Assembly: GCF_029227915.1 (NCBI RefSeq)
Contig: NC_079877.1
Coordinates: forward strand, 20,797,851 to 20,861,850
Direction: 5' to 3'
Source: Hydractinia symbiolongicarpus
Taxonomy: Eukaryota > Cnidaria > Hydrozoa > Anthoathecata > Hydractiniidae
DNA length: 64,000 nucleotides
The notes below the pieces were generated by a model. It was not told the DNA's origin, did no database searches, and saw nothing but the letters and a program-made list of their open reading frames with translations. Positions 60,989 through 64,000 of the stretch are shown here, one piece after another. A program made the translations under genes and the position numbers. The stretch's first letter is position 1. Every line of letters starts with the position of its first letter.

Positions 60989-61023
60989 TAGTTATTACAA
61001 AGAAAAACTTTCCTCTAAATAAC
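60989..61023 (-). promoter_or_regulatory. Promoter-like element, class 2
   Basis: On the minus strand TTATTTAGAGGAAAGTTTTT precedes the ATG, with the T run ending about 15 nt before it. The same element, with one A/T change, stands before the paralogue at 61482. It differs from the CTTAAAG element of the SAP genes. Confidence 0.6.
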
Positions 61024-61482
61024 CTATGGTTTATCTAGTTTATCCAGATCCTTGAGAGTTCTGTGATATGTATCACACAAACTTTCAAAATCGGCTCTAC
61101 AGATGTACAGGCTGTTTGGCATCGTTTTATCGAACACATCGATGGCATTTTGTACAACGCGATATGAGGCTCTGACTTTGTTTTGTTTCTCCCGATATAT
61201 CTTAACATATTTGGTGGTAACCGCACATGAAGCAGAGCTTAATAGACACATACCCGAACCCCAAACTGCGCGGCCTTTTCTAATAATGGCCACTGCGGTC
61301 GCTATCGAGCTGGTAACGGCCACGATTCCGGATATACCCCCCATAAGCGCCGATATAATCAGAGATCCGCCGTATTTGTCTATCCTATCACGGAACTTAT
61401 CTCGTAATTTCAGCAGCTCCTCAAGTTGAGAATTGGATATATCTGTTTTAAACATTTCTCCGGGACTAGTATGCTCGGCCAT
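61024..61482 (-). CDS. Membrane protein, paralogue B
   Basis: The 152-residue protein resembles its downstream neighbour: ISNSQLEELLKLRDKFRDRI (15-34), hydrophobic segments at about 40-66 and 73-88, then QNAIDVFDKTMPNSL and a final FESLCDTYHRTLKDLDKLDK. It is shorter mainly at the C-terminus. The two genes are tandem, 35 bp apart, each with its own copy of the same upstream element, so the duplication included the promoter. I do not recognise the family. Two membrane segments and no signal for secretion are all that can be seen. Confidence 0.75.
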   Translation of the reverse strand: MAEHTSPGEMFKTDISNSQLEELLKLRDKFRDRIDKYGGSLIISALMGGISGIVAVTSSIATAVAIIRKGRAVWGSGMCLLSSASCAVTTKYVKIYREKQNKVRASYRVVQNAIDVFDKTMPNSLYICRADFESLCDTYHRTLKDLDKLDKP

Positions 61483-61526
61483 TTCTATTATCTTAAGAAA
61501 AAACTATCCTCTAAATAAATAAAATA
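61483..61526. promoter_or_regulatory. Compact bidirectional promoter
   Basis: Only 44 bp separate the starts of a leftward and a rightward gene. The region holds ATCTTAAGAAAAAACTATCC followed by TCTAAATAAATAAAATA. Leftward it reads as the class 2 element, TTTAGAGGATAGTTTTTT. Rightward it places CTCTAAATAAATAAAATA directly before the ATG. Both genes must share these bases. Confidence 0.65.
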
Positions 61527-62780
61527 ATGGCGGACATTGATATTGATCCGTTTGGTGAACATGGTCAAACCGACGAGGGTGCCGATGAAACCGCACCCCT
61601 GGTACCGAAGGAACGCACACGGGTACAGATACATACACCCGATGAAAAGGAGACATCATTCGGTGGAGGCTCCTCTCAACGCGCTAGAGTTACTAGTGAG
61701 CGGGTTAAATCACTCTATGAGGTGCTACTAACTAAATATCCAAACGAGGACCCCAGTGTGATACATACTGATCTGTTTGAGATTCGTGGTGGTGAACTAT
61801 ACTACAAGGGTGATAACAGACCGCTGACACATGGTGGATCTCTAAGGTCTACCGGTACCATTGCAGATCTACTGGGCAAGAAAAGGCTGCGCAGTTTGGG
61901 GTTCGATATACCGAAAGGTAGTATAACCCCCCGACAGGCCGCCGGACTAAACAAAATAGAAGAGAGACTACCGTCACCTGATAAAATAGAAACGGCGACC
62001 GATATAGAATTAGAAACAATATCTGGAGATGTGGTGAACAGTGTGGAGGACCTGGTATCGCTGGTCGATGATGGTACACTGAGAGGTGAATATCCCGCGG
62101 GTGATATTCGTGGATTGGATAGTTCCGTACAAAAAATTCGGGGGGGTCTCCAACTCGCGACCGCTAAAAAGGTAGATATCGAACACAACATCAAGAAGGA
62201 GGAAATGAAGTTGAAGGAGTTGGAACATCCGTCGTACACAGATGAACAGAGGGAGAAGGTGGCCAAGGAGTTGGAAAGGCTAAACGATATGTTGGAGGCT
62301 AACCAGGATGGTATCAATATCCTCAAGGGTAAACTTAACAGTCAAATAAAAAGCATCAAGGAGACAATCGCCAAGGTACTTAGCAAAGATACAACATTGG
62401 GTGAAAAGATACGAACGCTATTCCGTGAGCAGGGTATCACCATCGTCAGTGTACTAACGGCATTTGGTATGGTTATCGGCCTTCTAGTAGAATCTTTGAC
62501 ACCAGGGGGTGGGGGGTCATCCACCGGTAATACAAAAAATCATGAAAAAACCGAAGGTGGTGCGAGGGAATGGATAAAGAACAAGCTGAGCGCACTAGGA
62601 TCTCTCCTGGGTAGATTAGCCAGTGCCGCAGCCGCATCACTACCCGGTATAATTGGATCCATCGTATCGTGGATCCTCAATAGAGCAAAGGAGGCTGTTG
62701 GTTGGTTGAGTCAAAACCTTTGGGCTTTGATAGTTGGAATCGGAGGTCTGATATACACCTACATGGTTACAAAGCGTTAG
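61527..62780 (+). CDS. Membrane-active structural-type protein with coiled coil
   Basis: The 417-residue protein has an acidic, low-complexity N-terminus (1-50). A predicted coiled coil follows at about 210-285 (KKEEMKLKELE, EKVAKELERLNDMLEANQ), then a hydrophobic helix at 303-323, a glycine/serine linker (326-335) and an amphipathic-helix tail. The tail is WIKNKLSALGSLLGRLASAA (349-368), then LPGIIGSIVSWILNRAKE, and a final membrane segment at about 394-414 with basic end VTKR. Proteins with a similar C-terminus seem familiar from Polintons in cnidarian genomes, but I cannot name the family. The alternation of amphipathic helices suggests membrane insertion or disruption, perhaps during entry or assembly; this is inference. 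Confidence 0.75.
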   Translation: MADIDIDPFGEHGQTDEGADETAPLVPKERTRVQIHTPDEKETSFGGGSSQRARVTSERVKSLYEVLLTKYPNEDPSVIHTDLFEIRGGELYYKGDNRPLTHGGSLRSTGTIADLLGKKRLRSLGFDIPKGSITPRQAAGLNKIEERLPSPDKIETATDIELETISGDVVNSVEDLVSLVDDGTLRGEYPAGDIRGLDSSVQKIRGGLQLATAKKVDIEHNIKKEEMKLKELEHPSYTDEQREKVAKELERLNDMLEANQDGINILKGKLNSQIKSIKETIAKVLSKDTTLGEKIRTLFREQGITIVSVLTAFGMVIGLLVESLTPGGGGSSTGNTKNHEKTEGGAREWIKNKLSALGSLLGRLASAAAASLPGIIGSIVSWILNRAKEAVGWLSQNLWALIVGIGGLIYTYMVTKR

Positions 62781-62794
62781 TGGAATCTGGAATA

Positions 62795-62819
62795 TATGTT
62801 ACGTGTGTCATGTAACATA
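62795..62819. terminator. Hairpin between convergent genes
   Basis: The stem TATGTTAC/GTAACATA extends inward to 11 pairs (one G-U) around a 3-nt loop. It starts 15 nt after the stop of the 417-residue gene and ends 21 nt from the stop of the opposite gene, so it may serve both. It again contains GTTAC/GTAAC. A TAG triplet run follows at 62819-62830. Confidence 0.6.
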
Positions 62820-62840
62820 GTAGTAGTAGTACCACGCGTA

Positions 62841-63266
62841 CTATTTTTCGAAATACCACACGGCGCCCCCGACACCAATCATGCTTAGCGCGATAAATGC
62901 CAATTCCCGTTCATGCTGGCCATTGCTGGGTGTATAAAAGTCGCTCAATACAGGTTCGCGTGGAATATCCGTGAGAGTTGACCCTCCAAACACTTTTTTA
63001 TATTCACGCATCGCATCATCCAGCTCTGTGAATTTACCCTCGGCCTTCTTCTCAAGTCTGAGCTGCTTATTGATAAAGTCCACCCTCTCTTGTCTTTTAC
63101 GTTGCCATATAACCTGAGCCTTTTGCAGCTGTTCTATGGCTAGATCATGCCGCTTCCGTTCCTTATCTATCCTATCCTTGGATAAACTTGAAAAGAGGTA
63201 GCTTGATCCGGTGAAAGCCAAAGCGTTAGCGAAGGCACCTCCCAACATCATTGCAATTGAAGCCAT
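62841..63266 (-). CDS. Conserved Polinton-type small membrane protein
   Basis: The 141-residue protein has an N-terminal hydrophobic segment (about 4-26, MMLGGAFANALAF), a long charged helix (30-92, with HDLAIEQLQKAQVIWQRKRQ and ERVDFINKQL), the stretch VLSDFYTPSNGQHERELAF (106-124), and a C-terminal membrane segment (about 120-138). This layout and the SDFYTPS motif look like a protein family I associate with Polintons in cnidarians and other animals; its role is not established to my knowledge. It is convergent with the 417-residue gene. Confidence 0.75.
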   Translation of the reverse strand: MASIAMMLGGAFANALAFTGSSYLFSSLSKDRIDKERKRHDLAIEQLQKAQVIWQRKRQERVDFINKQLRLEKKAEGKFTELDDAMREYKKVFGGSTLTDIPREPVLSDFYTPSNGQHERELAFIALSMIGVGGAVWYFEK

Positions 63267-63300
63267 GTTTCATATACTACTACAGTATAATTTAGTGTTG

Positions 63301-63432
63301 TTATTTTAATACGATAGCTTCGGAGTCTATGACATCCGTATCCACCTCCGTGTATTCCACCTTGGGTAAAATACTCTCAACTTTCTTACGTCGATATAAA
63401 ACCCAGACCAACCATTCCAGTATTCGCAACAT
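63301..63432 (-). CDS. 43-residue membrane miniprotein, TAATG start
   Basis: A short ORF starts at the ATG in 63430-63432 and ends at TAA 63301-63303. The product has an N-terminal hydrophobic stretch ILEWLVWVLY, then RRKKVESILPKVEY and an acidic end with EVDTDVIDSEAIV. This is a typical single-span layout with a basic stop-transfer. Its ATG overlaps the stop codon of the upstream gene by one base (TAATG), and it fills the gap to the next gene with only 34 bp left over. Both points support it being real despite its size. Confidence 0.6.
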   Translation of the reverse strand: MLRILEWLVWVLYRRKKVESILPKVEYTEVDTDVIDSEAIVLK

Positions 63433-63659
63433 TATATATTTATAGTTTCAGGTATAATTTTTTGCTTAACTAGATATTCTCTTGTCATCTCACTTGCGGC
63501 GACTATGACTACAAGCTTTCCGGTATCTTCCAGGTCAAACTTCTGAATTGAGGGTGGTGTCATTTTTAATACCTTTTTCCCGAGCATTGAATAGCCTACA
63601 GCGAAAACGCATACGACCGATGCTTTATAAATATCGTTGACTATACTTTTCTTATCCAT
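63432..63659 (-). CDS. Small membrane protein
   Basis: The 75-residue protein contains a hydrophobic segment near 10-26 (YKASVVCVFAVGYSMLG), the polar stretch KKVLKMTPPSIQKFDLEDTG, and a second, weaker hydrophobic segment (about 48-58, LVVIVAASEM), ending EYLVKQKIIPETINI. I associate similar small proteins with Polintons but cannot assign a role. It is the first of a pair linked by a TAATG overlap with the 43-residue ORF, so the two are probably on one transcript. Confidence 0.7.
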   Translation of the reverse strand: MDKKSIVNDIYKASVVCVFAVGYSMLGKKVLKMTPPSIQKFDLEDTGKLVVIVAASEMTREYLVKQKIIPETINI

Positions 63660-63681
63660 GTCTTATATTTACTTCAAGATT

Positions 63682-63699
63682 ATAATATCGCGATATTAT
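63682..63699. other. Perfect AT-rich palindrome
   Basis: ATAATATCGCGATATTAT is a perfect 18-bp palindrome centred at 63690/63691. It lies 4 nt after the stop of the partial gene on its right and 22 nt before the start of the gene on its left. It could serve as a 3'-end structure for the former or an operator-like site for the latter. Confidence 0.55.
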
Positions 63700-63703
63700 C
63701 CCT

Positions 63704-64000
63704 TTATTCCATTTCAAGCTTACTTATTCTCATAGTTTTTTTATTACCAGAGTCACTTGGTGGGGTACCCTTCACCTTAATATTTTTGTCATTATTTTTA
63801 TAGACCACCAACGCTCCAATTAGTAGCATAACTATCACACCACCACCCATTATTGTGTAGTTCACTCCACCGTGTTTAGGGCCATCTGTCACAGAATCCT
63901 CAATGACAATTTCCTTAGGATCCTCCAACTGTGTCTGAGGTGCTGAGTGTGTCTGAGGTGCCGGCCGGGTTTGTGTCTGAGGTGCCGACTGTACCTCCGT
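63704..64000 (-). CDS. Single-TM protein with APQT repeats (partial, cut by window)
   Basis: The frame is open from the window edge to the stop at 63704-63706, giving 98 visible codons. No ATG occurs in the visible N-terminal part, so the start lies beyond 64000; a TTG at 63926-63928 is not a credible start. The visible N-terminus repeats SAPQTQ, PAPQTH and SAPQTQ, encoded by repeats containing GCACCTCAGACACA. Then come an acidic segment EDPKEIVIEDSV, one membrane span (about YTIMGGGVIVMLLIGALVVY), and a basic cytoplasmic-type tail. The function is unknown. Confidence 0.7.
   Translation of the reverse strand, partial: TEVQSAPQTQTRPAPQTHSAPQTQLEDPKEIVIEDSVTDGPKHGGVNYTIMGGGVIVMLLIGALVVYKNNDKNIKVKGTPPSDSGNKKTMRISKLEME

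Larger units (their letters stand above)
52973..64000. mobile_element. Maverick/Polinton-type (adintovirus-like) element, left part
   Basis: The satellite stops at ...TTAAGGCCT and unrelated sequence starts AGAGATAGG; Polintons characteristically begin with AG. Inside are the two hallmark genes of this class, a protein-primed family B DNA polymerase and a retrovirus-like DDE integrase, with SAP, RING and small membrane-protein genes. If the AG at 52973 is the true end, AGGCCT (52967-52972) would be the left copy of the expected 6-bp target duplication. The right end, its inverted repeat, and the expected capsid, ATPase and protease genes are not in the window. The polymerase contains an in-frame stop, so this copy may be inactive. 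Confidence 0.85.

Noticed and set aside
61802-62326. 174-codon and shorter minus-strand ORFs inside the 417-residue gene
   Set aside because: They are antisense shadows rich in Ser, Pro and Phe; the sense frame has coiled-coil and membrane features and an upstream promoter-like region.
63273-63289. Small TATACT/AGTATA stem after the 43-residue ORF
   Set aside because: Only six A/T-rich pairs without the GTTAC arms seen elsewhere, so it is likely chance.
63704-63928. A 74-codon gene starting at a TTG (63928)
   Set aside because: TTG starts are not expected in a eukaryotic element, and the frame is open to the window edge, so the gene is simply cut off.

Overview
The window looks like a piece of an invertebrate animal genome, probably marine and most likely cnidarian. 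This rests on the mix of elements and on remembered family resemblance, not on a search. It has two parts. Positions 1 to about 52972 are a satellite array with a monomer of about 182 bp, all in one orientation apart from one short inverted patch. Positions about 52973 to 64000 are the left end of a Maverick/Polinton-type (adintovirus-like) virus-derived transposon that appears to sit inside the satellite. Its right end is outside the window.

Satellite: roughly 285 monomers. The flanks (about 1-8000 and 33500-52972) hold more divergent monomers with dispersed block duplications at offsets of about 5300, 4572, 3844 and 1092 bp. The middle (about 8000-33500) is strongly homogenised into higher-order repeats with offsets of 1457, 1637, 2366 and 4306 bp. 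At 30749-31213 a 5'-truncated non-LTR retrotransposon tail interrupts one copy. Another copy in the same array, near 26450, keeps the matching empty site. The many ORFs of about 66 codons here are one frame of the monomer consensus, and I do not call them genes.

Polinton-like element: the terminal region (52973-53278) carries five copies of a 14-bp motif and a very C-rich stretch. Four leftward genes follow: protein-primed family B DNA polymerase (interrupted by one in-frame TAA), a SAP plus MDM2-type RING protein, a double-SAP protein, and a small SAP protein. All four have a SAP-like N-terminus and a CTTAAAG element about 28 bp upstream of the start. The last three have a GTTAC...GTAAC palindrome 13-20 bp after the stop. 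A rightward DDE integrase (D73, D136, E172, D-x35-E spacing) starts opposite the small SAP gene. Further right are two paralogous membrane proteins, a larger membrane-active-looking protein, and a series of small one- or two-TM proteins. One of these starts in a TAATG stop/start overlap, and the last runs off the window.

How the genes fit together: polymerase and integrase supply replication and insertion. The SAP and RING genes look like DNA-binding or host-interaction accessories. The right-hand small membrane proteins are of the kind found beside virion genes. The expected capsid, packaging ATPase and protease genes are not here and, if present, lie to the right. The best new leads are the repeated promoter, SAP and 3'-palindrome gene cassette, the MDM2-class RING, the TAATG overlap, and the terminal 14-bp repeats.
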